A stretch of 64,000 nucleotides of DNA from Hippophae tibetana (taxonomy: Eukaryota > Streptophyta > Magnoliopsida > Rosales > Elaeagnaceae): positions 72,090,449 to 72,154,448 of the forward strand of contig CM072810.1 in NCBI GenBank assembly GCA_037013495.1, in the 5' to 3' direction. A program made the translations under genes and the position numbers. Of this stretch, positions 39,576-53,381 are shown one piece after another; the first letter of the stretch is position 1, and the number at the start of each line of letters is the position of its first letter. The notes beneath the pieces are model-generated. The model was not told where the DNA came from and did no database searches. It was given only the letters and a program-made list of their open reading frames with translations.

Positions 39576-40493
39576 ATCATGAGAATCTTTGTATGATGTA
39601 TAGAATATTTGTTAGATATTGAGAACTTTAGAATTTTTTTAAACACACTCTTGGTTAACAACTCAATCGCTCTTATGGTGGCATTGAAAAAAAACAAAAG
39701 TAAACAAAAAAACGGAATACGTGCGACGAAAATTTTAAACTCTCGGTAGTTGATGTAAAGGGTGTAATTTGGTTTCAAAAAAATATATTCTTAGTTATCC
39801 ATGCTCTGATTATAAGAATCTTTACATGCTTCGATTTTATATATTATATTAATAGTTCTGTCACCCGAGTCAAAAGTAATGGCCGTGTAAAATTGGAATT
39901 GTGATTTAACAAATGTTCTTTTTTTAATATTGTAAACAGTAGAACCCATCTTCTTTTTCCCTAAATTTGTTTTATGAAGAACAAAGATTGATTGAGCGTA
40001 GAAATAAAGATTAAGACTAAGAGACGAAGATTTAAAAAAGAACTACGAAATTAAATTCACACACGAAATCACCATCAATAAGTCCATAAAACCCCAACCA
40101 TTTGATGCCAAAAAAAAATGATCACTCCCTTTGATGTGTCGAATACAATCTTTCCATCAAGAACACTTGGAAGAAAAGTACAAAGCTTGGTAAAAAATAT
40201 TTTCATTAATTATACTACTTCTTCCATAAAAATGTTGTTGTTTTCTTATATAAGAAACAAAACCCTACCCGTAATGCCACCTTAGTGGGGATATTTAGTT
40301 GTCACATGTGCTTAATCAATCCGTAAATAATAAAAGCATAAAAATACGTATGATAAATAAGACAAATTAAATTCCACAGTTCAGTAGAAACAAAATCGCT
40401 ATAGATAAGAGGCACATAATTAAATAAAAGCGAACTAATTGCTTCCCCAATTAATCTTTCCATTTGATATTCCAAATCTATCCCTTGTGAAGG
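39576..40493 (+). repeat. Unit 44 (918 bp)
   Basis: Copy of unit 42; I found no difference. Confidence 0.96.
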
Positions 40494-41411
40494 ATCATGA
40501 GAATCTTTGTATGATGTATAGAATATTTGTTAGATATTGAGAACTTTAGAATTTTTTTAAACACACTCTTGGTTAACAACTCAATCGCTCTTATGGTGGC
40601 ATTGAAAAAAAACAAAAGTAAACAAAAAAACGGAATATGTGCGACGAAAATTTTAAACTCTCGGTAGTTGATGTAAAGGGTGTAATTTGGTTTCAAAAAA
40701 ATATATTCTTAGTTATCCATGCTCTGATTATAAGAATCTTTACATGCTTCGATTTTATATATTATATTAATAGTTCTGTCACCCGAGTCAAAAGTAATGG
40801 CCGTGTAAAATTAGAATTGTGATTTAACAAATGTTCTTTTTTTAATATTGTAAACAGTAGAACCCATCTTCTTTTTCCCTAAATTTGTTTTATGAAGAAC
40901 AAAGATTGATTGAGCGTAGAAATAAAGATTAAGACTAAGAGACGAAGATTTAAAAAAGAACTACGAAATTAAATTCACACACGAAATCACCATCAATAAG
41001 TCCATAAAACCCCAACCATTTGATGCCAAAAAAAAATGATCACTCCCTTTGATGTGTCGAATACAATCTTTCCATCAAGAACACTTGGAAGAAAAGTACA
41101 AAGCTTGGTAAAAAATATTTTCATTAATTATACTACTTCTTCCATAAAAATGTTGTTGTTTTCTTATATAAGAAACAAAACCCTACCCGTAATGCCACCT
41201 TAGTGGGGATATTTAGTTGTCACATGTGCTTAATCAATCCGTAAATAATAAAAGCATAAAAATACGTATGATAAATAAGACAAATTAAATTCCACAGTTC
41301 AGTAGAAACAAAATCGCTATAGATAAGAGGCACATAATTAAATAAAAGCGAACTAATTGCTTCCCCAATTAATCTTTCCATTTGATATTCCAAATCTATC
41401 CCTTGTGAAGG
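40494..41411 (+). repeat. Unit 45 (918 bp)
   Basis: Copy of unit 43 with the common ATAGATAAG. Confidence 0.96.
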
Positions 41412-42332
41412 ATCATGAGAATCTTTGTATGATGTATAGAATATTTGTTAGATATTGAGAACTTTAGAATTTTTTTAAACACACTCTTGGTTAACAACTC
41501 AATCGCTCTTATGGTGGCATTGAAAAAAAACAAAAGTAAACAAAAAAACGGAATATGTGCGACGAAAATTTTAAACTCTCGGTAGGTGATGTAAAGGGTG
41601 TAATTTGGTTTAAAAAAAATATATTCTTAGGAATCCATGCTCTGATTATAGGAATCTTTACATGCTTCGATTTTATATATTATATTAATAGTTCCGTCAC
41701 CCGAGTCAAAAGTAATGGCCGTGTAAAATTGGAATTGTGATTTAACAAATGTTCTTTTTTTAATATTGTAAACAGTAGAACCCATCTTCTTTTTCCCTAA
41801 ATTTGTTTTATGAAGAACAAAGATTGATTGGGCGTAGAAATAAAGATTAAGACTAAGAGACGAAGATTTAAAAAAGAACTACGAAATTAAATCCACACAC
41901 GAAATCAACATCAATAAGTCCCTAAAACCCCAACCATTTGACGCCAAAAAAAAATGATCACTCCCTTTGATGTGTCGAATACAATCTTTCCATCAAGAAC
42001 ACTTGGAAGAAAAGTACAAAGCTTGGTAAAAAATATTTTAATTAATTATACTACTTCTTCCTCCATAAAAATGTTGTTGTTTTCTTATATAAGAAACAAA
42101 ACCCTACCCGTAATGCAACCTTAGTGGGGATATTTAGTTGTCACATGTGCTTAATCAATCCGTAAATAATAAAAGCATAAAAATACGTTTGATAAATAAG
42201 ACAAATTAAATTCCACAGTTCAGTACAAACAAAATCGCTATAGATAAGAGGCACATAATTAAATAAAAGCGAACTAATTGCTTCCCCAATTAATCTTTCC
42301 ATTTGATATTCCAAATCTATCCCTTGTGAAGG
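41412..42332 (+). repeat. Unit 46 (921 bp)
   Basis: GATTGGGCG is private. Second half has ACGTTTGATAA and CAGTACAAAC, as unit 47. Confidence 0.95.
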
Positions 42333-43253
42333 ATCATGAGAATCTTTGTATGATGTATAGAATATTTGTTAGATATTGAGAACTTTAGAATTTTTTTAAA
42401 CACACTCTTGGTTAACAACTCAATCGCTCTTATGGTGGCATTGAAAAAAAACAAAAGTAAACAAAAAAACGGAATATGTGCGACGCAAATTTTAAACTCT
42501 CGGTAGTTCATGTAAAGGGTGTAATTTGGTTTCAAAAAATTATATTCTTAGTTATCCATGCTCTGATTATAGGAATCTTTACATGCTTCGATTTTATATA
42601 TTATATTAATAGTTCTGTCACCCGAGTCAAAAGTAATGGCCGTGTAAAATTAGAATTGTGATTTAACAAATGTTCTTTTTTTAATATTGTAAACAGTAGA
42701 ACCCATCTTCTTTTTCCCTAAATTTGTTTTATGAAGAACAAAGATTGATTGAGCGTAGAAATAAAGATTAAGACTAAGAGACGAAGATTTAAAAAAGAAC
42801 TACGAAATTAAATCCACACACGAAATCAACATCAATAAGTCCCTAAAACCCCAACCATTTGACGCCAAAAAAAAATGATCACTCCCTTTGATGTGTCGAA
42901 TACAATCTTTCCATCAAGAACACTTGGAAGAAAAGTACAAAGCTTGGTAAAAAATATTTTAATTAATTATACTACTTCTTCCTCCATAAAAATGTTGTTG
43001 TTTTCTTATATAAGAAACAAAACCCTACCCGTAATGCAACCTTAGTGGGGATATTTAGTTGTCACATGTGCTTAATCAATCCGTAAATAATAAAAGCATA
43101 AAAATACGTTTGATAAATAAGACAAATTAAATTCCACAGTTCAGTACAAACAAAATCGCTATAGATAAGAGGCACATAATTAAATAAAAGCGAACTAATT
43201 GCTTCCCCAATTAATCTTTCCATTTGATATTCCAAATCTATCCCTTGTGAAGG
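42333..43253 (+). repeat. Unit 47 (921 bp)
   Basis: First half GACGCAAAT and AAAAAATTATAT as units 48, 56 and 58; TTAGAATTG; second half as unit 46. Confidence 0.95.
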
Positions 43254-44174
43254 ATCATGAGAATCTTTGTATGATGTATAGAATATTTGTTAGATATTGA
43301 GAACTTTAGAATTTTTTTAAACACACTCTTGGTTAACAACTCAATCGCTCTTATGGTGGCATTGAAAAAAAACAAAAGTAAACAAAAAAACGGAATATGT
43401 GCGACGCAAATTTTAAACTCTCGGTAGTTCATGTAAAGGGTGTAATTTGGTTTCAAAAAATTATATTCTTAGTTATCCATGCTCTGATTATAGGAATCTT
43501 TACATGCTTCGATTTTATATATTATATTAATAGTTCTGTCACCCGAGTCAAAAGTAATGGCCGTGTAAAATTGGAATTGTGATTTAACAAATGTTCTTTT
43601 TTTAATATTGTAAACAGTAGAACCCATCTTCTTTTTCCCTAAATTTGTTTTATGAAGAACAAAGATTGATTGAGCGTAGAAATAAAGATTAAGACTAAGA
43701 GACGAAGATTTAAAAAAGAACTACGAAATTAAATTCACACACGAAATCACCATCAATAAGTCCATAAAACCCCAACCATTTGATGCCAAAAAAAAATGAT
43801 CACTCCCTTTGATGTGTCGAATACAATTTTTCCATCAAGAACTGTTGGAAGAAAAGTACAAAGCTTGGTAAAAAATATTTTCATTAATTATACTACTTCT
43901 TCCTCCATAAAAATGTTTTTGTTTTCTTATATAAGAAACAAAACCCTACCCGTAATGCCACCTTAGAGGGGATATTTAGTTGTCACATGTGCTTAATCAA
44001 TCCGTAAATAATAAAAGCATAAAAATACGTATGATAAATAAGACAAATTAAATTCCACAGTTCAGTAGAAACAAAATCGCTATAGATAAGAGGCACATAA
44101 TTAAATAAAAGCGAACTAATTGCTTCCCCAATTAATCTTTCCATTTGATATTCCAAATCTATCCCTTGTGAAGG
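43254..44174 (+). repeat. Unit 48 (921 bp)
   Basis: GACGCAAAT, AATTTTTCC, AACTGTTGG, TTAGAGGGG; same combination as units 56 and 58. Confidence 0.95.
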
Positions 44175-45094
44175 ATCATGAGAATCTTTGTATGATGTAT
44201 AGAATATTTGTTAGATATTGAGAACTTTAGAATTTTTTTAAACACACTCTTGGTTAACAACTCAATCGCTCTTATGGTGGCTTTGAAAAAAAACAAAAGT
44301 AAACAAAAAAACGGAATATGTGCGACAAAAATTTTAAACTCTCGGTAGGTGATGTAAAGGGTGTAATTTGGTTTAAAAAAATATATTCTTAGGAATCCAT
44401 GCTCTGATTATAGGAATCTTTACATGCTTTGATTTTATATATTATATTAATAGTTCCGTCACCCGAGTCAAAAGTAATGGCCGTGTAAAATTGGAATTGT
44501 GATTTAACAAATGTTCTTTTTTTAATATTGTAAACAGTAGAACCCATCTTCTTTTTCCCTAAATTTGTTTTATGAAGAACAAAGATTGATTGAGCGTAGA
44601 AATAAACATTAAGACTAAGTGACGAAGATTTAAAAAAGAACTACGAAATTAAATCCACACACGAAATCAACATCAACAAGTCCATAAAACCCCAACCATT
44701 TGACGCCAAAAAAAAATGATTACTCCCTTTGATGTGTCGAATACAATCTTTCCATCAAGAACACTTGGAAGAAAAGTACAAAGCTTGGTAAAAAATATTT
44801 TAATTAATTATACTACTTCTTCCTCCATAAAAATGTTGTTGTTTTCTTATATAAGAAACAAATCCCTACCCGTAATGCAACCTTAGTGGGGATATTTAGT
44901 TGTCACATGTGCTTAATCAATCCGTAAATAATAAAAGCATAAAAATACGTATGATAAATAAGACAAATTAAATTCCACAGTTCAGTAGAAACAAAATCGC
45001 TATAGATAAGAGGCACATAATTAAATAAAAGCGAACTAATTGCTTCCCCAATTAATCTTTCCATTTGATATTCCAAATCTATCCCTTGTGAAGG
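44175..45094 (+). repeat. Unit 49 (920 bp)
   Basis: GGCTTTGAA and GACAAAAAT as unit 59; TGATTACTCC and ACAAATCCC as unit 60. Confidence 0.95.
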
Positions 45095-46015
45095 ATCATG
45101 AGAATCTTTGTATGATGTATAGAATATTTGTTAGATATTGAGAACTTTAGAATTTTTTTAAACACACTCTTGGTTAACAACTCAATCGCTCTTATGGTGG
45201 CATTGAAAAAAAACAAAAGTAAACAAAAAAACGGAATATGTGCGACGAAAATTTTAAACTCTCGGTAGTTCATGTAAAGGGTGTAATTTGGTTTCAAAAA
45301 AATATATTCTTAGTTATCCATGCTCTGATTATAGGAATCTTTACATGCTTCGATTTTATATATTATATTAATAGTTCCGTCACCCGAGTCAAAAGTAATG
45401 GCCGTGTAAAATTGGAATTGTGATTTAACAAATGTTCTTTTTTTAATATTGTAAACAGTAGAACCCATCTTCTTTTTCCCTAAATTTGTTTTATGAAGAA
45501 CAAAGATTGATTGAGCGTAGAAATAAAGATTAAGACTAAGAGACGAAGATTTAAAAAAGAACAACGAAATTAAATCCACACACGAAATCAACATGAACAA
45601 GTCCCTAAAACCCCAACCATTTGACGCCAAAAAAAAATGATCACTCCCTTTGATGTGTCGAATACAATCTTTCCATCAAGAACACTTGGAAGAAAAGTAC
45701 AAAGCTTGGTAAAAAATATTTTAATTAATTATACTACTTCTTCCTATATAAAAATGTTGTTGTTTTCTTATATAAGAAACAAAACCCTACCCGTAATGCC
45801 ACCTTAGTGGGGATATTTAGTTGTCACATGTGCTTAATCAATCCGTAAATAATAAAAGCATAAAAATACGTATGATAAATAAGACAAATTAAATTCCACA
45901 GTTCAGTAGAAACAAAATAGCTATAGATAAGAGGCACATAATTAAATAAAAGCGAACTAATTGCTTCCCCAATTAATCTTTCCATTTGATATTCCAAATC
46001 TATCCCTTGTGAAGG
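45095..46015 (+). repeat. Unit 50 (921 bp)
   Basis: GAACAACG, ACATGAACAAG, CCTATATAAAA, AAATAGCTATAG; copy at unit 61. Confidence 0.95.
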
Positions 46016-46935
46016 ATCATGAGAATCTTTGTATGATGTATAGAATATTTGTTAGATATTGAGAACTTTAGAATTTTTTTAAACACACTCTTGGTTAACA
46101 ACTCAATCGCTCTTATGGTGGCATTGAAAAAAAACAAAAGTAAACAAAAAAACGGAATATGTGCGACGAAAATTTTAAACTCTCGGTAGTTGATGTAAAG
46201 GGTGTAATTTGGTTTAAAAAAATATATTCTTAGGAATCCATGCTCTGATTATAGGAATCTTTACATGCTTCGATTTTATATATTATATTAATAGTTCCGT
46301 CACCCGAGTCAAAAGTAATGGCCGTGTAAAATTGGAATTTTGATTTAACAAATGTTCTTTTTTTAATATTGTAAACAGTAGAACCAATCTTCTTTTTCCC
46401 TAAATTTGTTTTATGAAGAACAAAGATTGATTGAGCGTAGAAATAAATATTAAGACTAAGAGACGAAGATTTAAAAAAGAACTACGAAATTAAATCCACA
46501 CACGAAATCAACATCAATAAGTCCCTAAACCCCCAACCATTTGACGCCAAAAAAAAATGATCACTCCCTTTGATGTGTCGAATACAATCTTTCCATCAAG
46601 AACACTTGGAAGAAAAGTACAAAGCTTGGTAAAAAATATTTTAATTAATTATACTACTTCTTCCTCCATAAAAATGTTGTTGTTTTCTTATATAAGAAAC
46701 AAAACACTACCCGTAATGCAACCTTAGTGGGGATATTTAGTTGTGACATGTGCTTAATCAATCCGTAAATAATAAAAGCATAAAAATACGTATGATAAAT
46801 AAGACAAAGTAAATTCCACAGTTCAGTAAAAACAAAATCGCTATAGATAAGAGGCACATAATTAAATAAAAGCGAACTAATTGCTTCCCCAATTAATCTT
46901 TCCATTTGATATTCCAAATCTATCCCTTGTGAAGG
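46016..46935 (+). repeat. Unit 51 (920 bp)
   Basis: GGAATTTTG, AACCAATC, AAATATTAAG, AACACTACC, CAGTAAAAAC, and GTGACATG unlike its neighbours. Copy at unit 62. Confidence 0.95.
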
Positions 46936-47856
46936 ATCATGAGAATCTTTGTATGATGTATAGAATATTTGTTAGATATTGAGAACTTTAGAATTTTTTT
47001 AAACACACTTTTGGTTAACAACTCAATCGCTCTTATGGTGGCATTGAAAAAAAACAAAAGTAAACAAAAAAACGGAATATGTGCGACGAAAATTTTAAAC
47101 TCTCAGTAGTTCATGTAAAGGGTGTAATTTGGTTTCAAAAAAATATATTCTTAGTTATCCATGCTCTGATTATAGGAATCTTTACATGCTTCGATTTTAT
47201 ATATTATATTAATAGTTCTGTCACCCGAGTCAAAAGTAATGGCCGTGTAAAATTGGAATTGTGATTTAACAAATGTTCTTTTTTTAATATTGTAAACAGT
47301 AGAACCCATCTTCTTTTTCCCTAAATTTGTTTTATGAAGAACAAAGATTGATTGAGCGTAGAAATAAACATTAAGACTAAGTGACGAAGATTTAAAAAAG
47401 AACTACGAAATTAAATCCACACATGAAATCAACATCAATAAGTCCCTAAACCCCCAACCATTTGACGCCAAAAAAAAATGATCACTCCCTTTGATGTGTC
47501 GAATACAATCTTTCCATCAAGAACACTTGGAAGAAAAGTACAAAGCTTGGTAAAAAATATTTTAATTAAATATACTACTTCTTCCTCCATAAAAATGTTG
47601 TTGTTTTCTTATATAAGAAACAAAACCCTACCCGTAATGCAACCTTAGTGGGGATATTTAGTTGTCACATGTGCTTAATCAATCCGTAAATAATAAAAGC
47701 ATAAAAATACGTATGATAAATAAGACAAATTAAATTCCACAGTTCAGTAGAAACAAAATCGCTATAGATAAGAGGCACATAATTAAATAAAAGCGAACTA
47801 ATTGCTTCCCCAATTAATCTTTCCATTTGATATTCCAAATCTATCCCTTGTGAAGG
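46936..47856 (+). repeat. Unit 52 (921 bp)
   Basis: CACTTTTGG, CTCTCAGTAG, CACACATGAAA, AATTAAATAT; copy at unit 63. Confidence 0.95.
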
Positions 47857-48778
47857 ATCATGAGAATCTTTGTATGATGTATAGAATATTTGTTAGATAT
47901 TGAGAACTTTAGAATTTTTTTAAACACAACTCTTGGTTAACAACTCAATTGCTCTTATGGTGGCATTGAAAAAAAACAAAAGTAAACAAAAAAACGGAAT
48001 ATGTGCGACGAAAATTTTAAACTCTCGGTTGGTGATGTAAAGGGTGTAATTTGGTTTAAAAAAAATATATTCTTAGGAATCCATGCTCTGATTATAGGAA
48101 TCTTTACATGCTTTGATTTTATATATTATATTAATAGTTCCGTCACCCGAGTCAAAAGTAATGGCCGTGTAAAATTGGAATTGTGATTTAACAAATGTTC
48201 TTTTTTTAATATTGTAAACAGTAGAACCCATATTCTTTTTCCCTAAATTTGTTTTATGAAGAACAAAGATTGATTGAGCGTAGAAATAAAGATTAAGACT
48301 AAGAGACGAAGATTTAAAAAAGAACTACGAAATTAAATTCACACACGAAATCACCATCAATAAGTCCATAAAACCCCAACCATTTGACGCCAAAAAAAAA
48401 TGATCACTCCCTTTGATGTGTCGAATACAATCTTTCCATCAAGAACACTTGGAAGAAAAGTACAAAGCTTGGTAAAAAATATTTTAATTAATTATACTAC
48501 TTCTTCCTCCATAAAAATGTTGTTGTTTTCTTATATAAGAAACAAATCCCTACCCGTAATGCAACCTTAGTGGGGATATTTAGTTGTCACATGTGCTTAA
48601 TCAATCCGTAAATAATAAAAGCATAAAAATACGTTTGATAAATAAGACAAATTAAATTCCACAGTTCAGTAGGAACAAAATCGCTATAGATAAGAGGCAC
48701 ATAATTAAATAAAAGCGAACTAATTGCTTCCCCAATTAATCTTTCCATTTGATATTCCAAATCTATCCCTTGTGAAGG
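47857..48778 (+). repeat. Unit 53 (922 bp)
   Basis: CACAACTCTTGG (one additional A), CTCAATTGC, CGGTTGGTG, CCATATTC; copy at unit 64. Confidence 0.95.
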
Positions 48779-49698
48779 ATCATGAGAATCTTTGTATGAT
48801 GTATAGAATATTTGTTAGATATTGAGAACTTTAGAATTTTTTTAAACACACTCTTGGTTAACAACTCAATCGCTCTTATGGTGGCATTGAAAAAAAACAA
48901 AAGTAAACAAAAAAACGGAATATGTGCGACGAAAATTTTAAACTCTCGGTAGGTGATGTAAAGGGTGTAATTTGGTTTAAAAAAATATATTCTTAGGAAT
49001 CCATGCTCTGATTATAGGAATCTTTACATGCTTTGATTTTATATATTATATTAATAGTTCCGTCACCCGAGTCAAAAGTAATGGCCGTGTAAAATTGGAA
49101 TTGTGATTTAACAAATGTTCTTTTTTTAATATTGTAAACAGTAGAACCCATCTTCTTTTTCCCTAAATTTGTTTTATGAAGAACAAAGATTGATTGAGCG
49201 TAGAAATAAACATTAAGACTAAGTGACGAAGATTTAAAAAAGAACTACGAAATTAAATCCACACACAAAATCAACATCAACAAGTCCATAAAACCCCAAC
49301 CATTTGACGCCAAAAAAAAATGATTACTCCCTTTGATGTGTCGAATACAATCTTTCCATCAAGAACACTTGGAAGAAAAGTACAAAGCTTGGTAAAAAAT
49401 ATTTTAATTAATTATACTACTTCTTCCTCCATAAAAATGTTGTTGTTTTCTTATATAAGAAACAAAACCCTACCCGTAATGCAACCTTAGTGGGGATATT
49501 TAGTTGTCACATGTGCTTAATCAATCCGTAAATAATAAAAGCATAAAAATACGTTTGATAAATAAGACAAATTAAATTCCACAGTTCAGTACAAACAAAA
49601 TCGCTATAGATAAGAGGCACATAATTAAATAAAAGCGAACTAATTGCTTCCCCAATTAATCTTTCCATTTGATATTCCAAATCTATCCCTTGTGAAGG
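48779..49698 (+). repeat. Unit 54 (920 bp)
   Basis: CACACAAAATC, CATCAACAAG, TGATTACTCC; matches unit 65 up to 49466, then differs. Confidence 0.95.
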
Positions 49699-50618
49699 AT
49701 CATGAGAATCTTTGTATGATGTATAGAATATTTGTTAGATATTGAGAACTTTAGAATTTTTTTAAACACACTCTTGGTTAACAACTCAATCGCTCTTATG
49801 GTGGCATTGAAAAAAAACAAAAGTAAACAAAAAAACGGAATATGTGCGACGAAAATTTTAAACTCTCGGTAGGTGATGTAAAGGGTGTAATTTGGTTTAA
49901 AAAAATATATTCTTAGGAATCCATGCTCTGATTATAGGAATCTTTACATGCTTTGATTTTATATATTATATTAATAGTTCCGTCACCCGAGTCAAAAGTA
50001 ATGGCCGTGTAAAATTGGAATTGTGATTTAACAAATGTTCTTTTTTTAATATTGTAAACAGTAGAACCCATCTTCTTTTTCCCTAAATTTGTTTTATGAA
50101 GAACAAAGATTGATTGAGCGTAGAAATAAACATTAAGACTAAGTGACGAAGATTTAAAAAAGAACTACGAAATTAAATTCACACACGAAATCACGATCAA
50201 TAAGTCCATAAAACCCCAACCATTTGATGCCAAAAAAAAATGATCACTCCCTTTGATGTGTCGAATACAATCTTTCCATCAAGAACACTTGGAAGAAAAG
50301 TACAAAGCTTGGTAAAAAATATTTTAATTAATTATACTACTTCTTCCTCCATAAAAATGTTGTTGTTTTCTTATATAAGAAACAAAACCCTACCCGTAAT
50401 GCAACCTTAGTGGGGATATTTAGTTGTCACATGTGCTTAATCAATCCGTAAATAATAAAAGCATAAAAATACGTTTGATAAATAAGACAAATTAAATTCC
50501 ACAGTTCAGTACAAACAAAATCGCTATAGATAAGAGGCACATAATTAAATAAAAGCGAACTAATTGCTTCCCCAATTAATCTTTCCATTTGATATTCCAA
50601 ATCTATCCCTTGTGAAGG
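49699..50618 (+). repeat. Unit 55 (920 bp)
   Basis: ATCACGATCAAT, ACGTTTGATAA, CAGTACAAAC; copy at unit 57. Confidence 0.95.
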
Positions 50619-51539
50619 ATCATGAGAATCTTTGTATGATGTATAGAATATTTGTTAGATATTGAGAACTTTAGAATTTTTTTAAACACACTCTTGGTTA
50701 ACAACTCAATCGCTCTTATGGTGGCATTGAAAAAAAACAAAAGTAAACAAAAAAACGGAATATGTGCGACGCAAATTTTAAACTCTCGGTAGTTCATGTA
50801 AAGGGTGTAATTTGGTTTCAAAAAATTATATTCTTAGTTATCCATGCTCTGATTATAGGAATCTTTACATGCTTCGATTTTATATATTATATTAATAGTT
50901 CTGTCACCCGAGTCAAAAGTAATGGCCGTGTAAAATTGGAATTGTGATTTAACAAATGTTCTTTTTTTAATATTGTAAACAGTAGAACCCATCTTCTTTT
51001 TCCCTAAATTTGTTTTATGAAGAACAAAGATTGATTGAGCGTAGAAATAAAGATTAAGACTAAGAGACGAAGATTTAAAAAAGAACTACGAAATTAAATT
51101 CACACACGAAATCACCATCAATAAGTCCATAAAACCCCAACCATTTGATGCCAAAAAAAAATGATCACTCCCTTTGATGTGTCGAATACAATTTTTCCAT
51201 CAAGAACTGTTGGAAGAAAAGTACAAAGCTTGGTAAAAAATATTTTCATTAATTATACTACTTCTTCCTCCATAAAAATGTTTTTGTTTTCTTATATAAG
51301 AAACAAAACCCTACCCGTAATGCCACCTTAGAGGGGATATTTAGTTGTCACATGTGCTTAATCAATCCGTAAATAATAAAAGCATAAAAATACGTATGAT
51401 AAATAAGACAAATTAAATTCCACAGTTCAGTAGAAACAAAATCGCTATAGATAAGAGGCACATAATTAAATAAAAGCGAACTAATTGCTTCCCCAATTAA
51501 TCTTTCCATTTGATATTCCAAATCTATCCCTTGTGAAGG
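50619..51539 (+). repeat. Unit 56 (921 bp)
   Basis: As unit 48; copy at unit 58. Confidence 0.95.
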
Positions 51540-52459
51540 ATCATGAGAATCTTTGTATGATGTATAGAATATTTGTTAGATATTGAGAACTTTAGAATTT
51601 TTTTAAACACACTCTTGGTTAACAACTCAATCGCTCTTATGGTGGCATTGAAAAAAAACAAAAGTAAACAAAAAAACGGAATATGTGCGACGAAAATTTT
51701 AAACTCTCGGTAGGTGATGTAAAGGGTGTAATTTGGTTTAAAAAAATATATTCTTAGGAATCCATGCTCTGATTATAGGAATCTTTACATGCTTTGATTT
51801 TATATATTATATTAATAGTTCCGTCACCCGAGTCAAAAGTAATGGCCGTGTAAAATTGGAATTGTGATTTAACAAATGTTCTTTTTTTAATATTGTAAAC
51901 AGTAGAACCCATCTTCTTTTTCCCTAAATTTGTTTTATGAAGAACAAAGATTGATTGAGCGTAGAAATAAACATTAAGACTAAGTGACGAAGATTTAAAA
52001 AAGAACTACGAAATTAAATTCACACACGAAATCACGATCAATAAGTCCATAAAACCCCAACCATTTGATGCCAAAAAAAAATGATCACTCCCTTTGATGT
52101 GTCGAATACAATCTTTCCATCAAGAACACTTGGAAGAAAAGTACAAAGCTTGGTAAAAAATATTTTAATTAATTATACTACTTCTTCCTCCATAAAAATG
52201 TTGTTGTTTTCTTATATAAGAAACAAAACCCTACCCGTAATGCAACCTTAGTGGGGATATTTAGTTGTCACATGTGCTTAATCAATCCGTAAATAATAAA
52301 AGCATAAAAATACGTTTGATAAATAAGACAAATTAAATTCCACAGTTCAGTACAAACAAAATCGCTATAGATAAGAGGCACATAATTAAATAAAAGCGAA
52401 CTAATTGCTTCCCCAATTAATCTTTCCATTTGATATTCCAAATCTATCCCTTGTGAAGG
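51540..52459 (+). repeat. Unit 57 (920 bp)
   Basis: Copy of unit 55; I found no difference. Confidence 0.95.
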
Positions 52460-53381
52460 ATCATGAGAATCTTTGTATGATGTATAGAATATTTGTTAGA
52501 TATTGAGAACTTTAGAATTTTTTTAAACACACTCTTGGTTAACAACTCAATCGCTCTTATGGTGGCATTGAAAAAAAACAAAAGTAAACAAAAAAACGGA
52601 ATATGTGCGACGCAAATTTTAAACTCTCGGTAGTTCATGTAAAGGGTGTAATTTGGTTTCAAAAAATTATATTCTTAGTTATCCATGCTCTGATTATAGG
52701 AATCTTTACATGCTTCGATTTTATATATTATATTAATAGTTCTGTCACCCGAGTCAAAAGTAATGGCCGTGTAAAATTGGAATTGTGATTTAACAAATGT
52801 TCTTTTTTTAATATTGTAAACAGTAGAACCCATCTTCTTTTTCCCTAAATTTGTTTTATGAAGAACAAAGATTGATTGAGCGTAGAAATAAAGATTAAGA
52901 CTAAGAGACGAAGATTTAAAAAAGAACTACGAAATTAAATTCACACACGAAATCACCATCAATAAGTCCATAAAACCCCAACCATTTGATGCCAAAAAAA
53001 AAATGATCACTCCCTTTGATGTGTCGAATACAATTTTTCCATCAAGAACTGTTGGAAGAAAAGTACAAAGCTTGGTAAAAAATATTTTCATTAATTATAC
53101 TACTTCTTCCTCCATAAAAATGTTTTTGTTTTCTTATATAAGAAACAAAACCCTACCCGTAATGCCACCTTAGAGGGGATATTTAGTTGTCACATGTGCT
53201 TAATCAATTCGTAAATAATAAAAGCATAAAAATACGTATGATAAATAAGACAAATTAAATTCCACAGTTCAGTAGAAACAAAATCGCTATAGATAAGAGG
53301 CACATAATTAAATAAAAGCGAACTAATTGCTTCCCCAATTAATCTTTCCATTTGATATTCCAAATCTATCCCTTGTGAAGG
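52460..53381 (+). repeat. Unit 58 (922 bp)
   Basis: As units 48 and 56, with one additional A near 52989 and AATTCGTAAA. Confidence 0.95.

Larger units (their letters stand above)
37740..41411 (+). repeat. Array domain 4 (units 42-45): 918-bp units as a dimer repeated twice
   Basis: All four units are exactly 918 bp because CTTCCTCCAT is shortened to CTTCCAT, a 3-bp loss found nowhere else in the window. Units 42 and 44 share AATACGTGCG; units 43 and 45 share AATATGTGCG and AATTAGAATTG. The unit starts 37740, 38658, 39576 and 40494 therefore form a 1836-bp dimer present twice. The only difference I found between dimers is ATAGACAAG in unit 43 against ATAGATAAG in unit 45. Confidence 0.93.
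43254..49466 (+). repeat. Large duplicated block, copy A (units 48-54)
   Basis: From 44616 to 49466 this matches 54743-59593 at a constant offset of 10,127 bp and I found no difference. Rare markers in register include GAACAACG, ACATGAACAAG and CCTATATAAAA (unit 50), GGAATTTTG and CAGTAAAAAC (51), CACTTTTGG and CACACATGAAA (52), CACAACTCTTGG and CTCAATTGC (53), CACACAAAATC (54). The upstream part (unit 48 and the first half of 49) matches 52460 onward at about 9207 bp instead, one unit less. Confidence 0.92.
49699..53381 (+). repeat. Dimer higher-order repeat of 1841 bp, two copies (units 55-56, 57-58)
   Basis: Units 55 and 57 share ATCACGATCAAT and ACGTTTGATAA; units 56 and 58 share GACGCAAAT, AAAAAATTATAT, AATTTTTCC with AACTGTTGG, and TTAGAGGGG. 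Starts are 1841 bp apart in both pairs. The differences I saw are one additional A in the GCC(A)n run near 52989 and AATTCGTAAA for AATCCGTAAA near 53207, both in unit 58. Confidence 0.93.

Noticed and set aside
45310-45630. 106-codon minus-strand frame as a real gene
   Set aside because: Open only in unit 50 and its duplicate; the same stretch has stops in the other units, and I recognise no domain.
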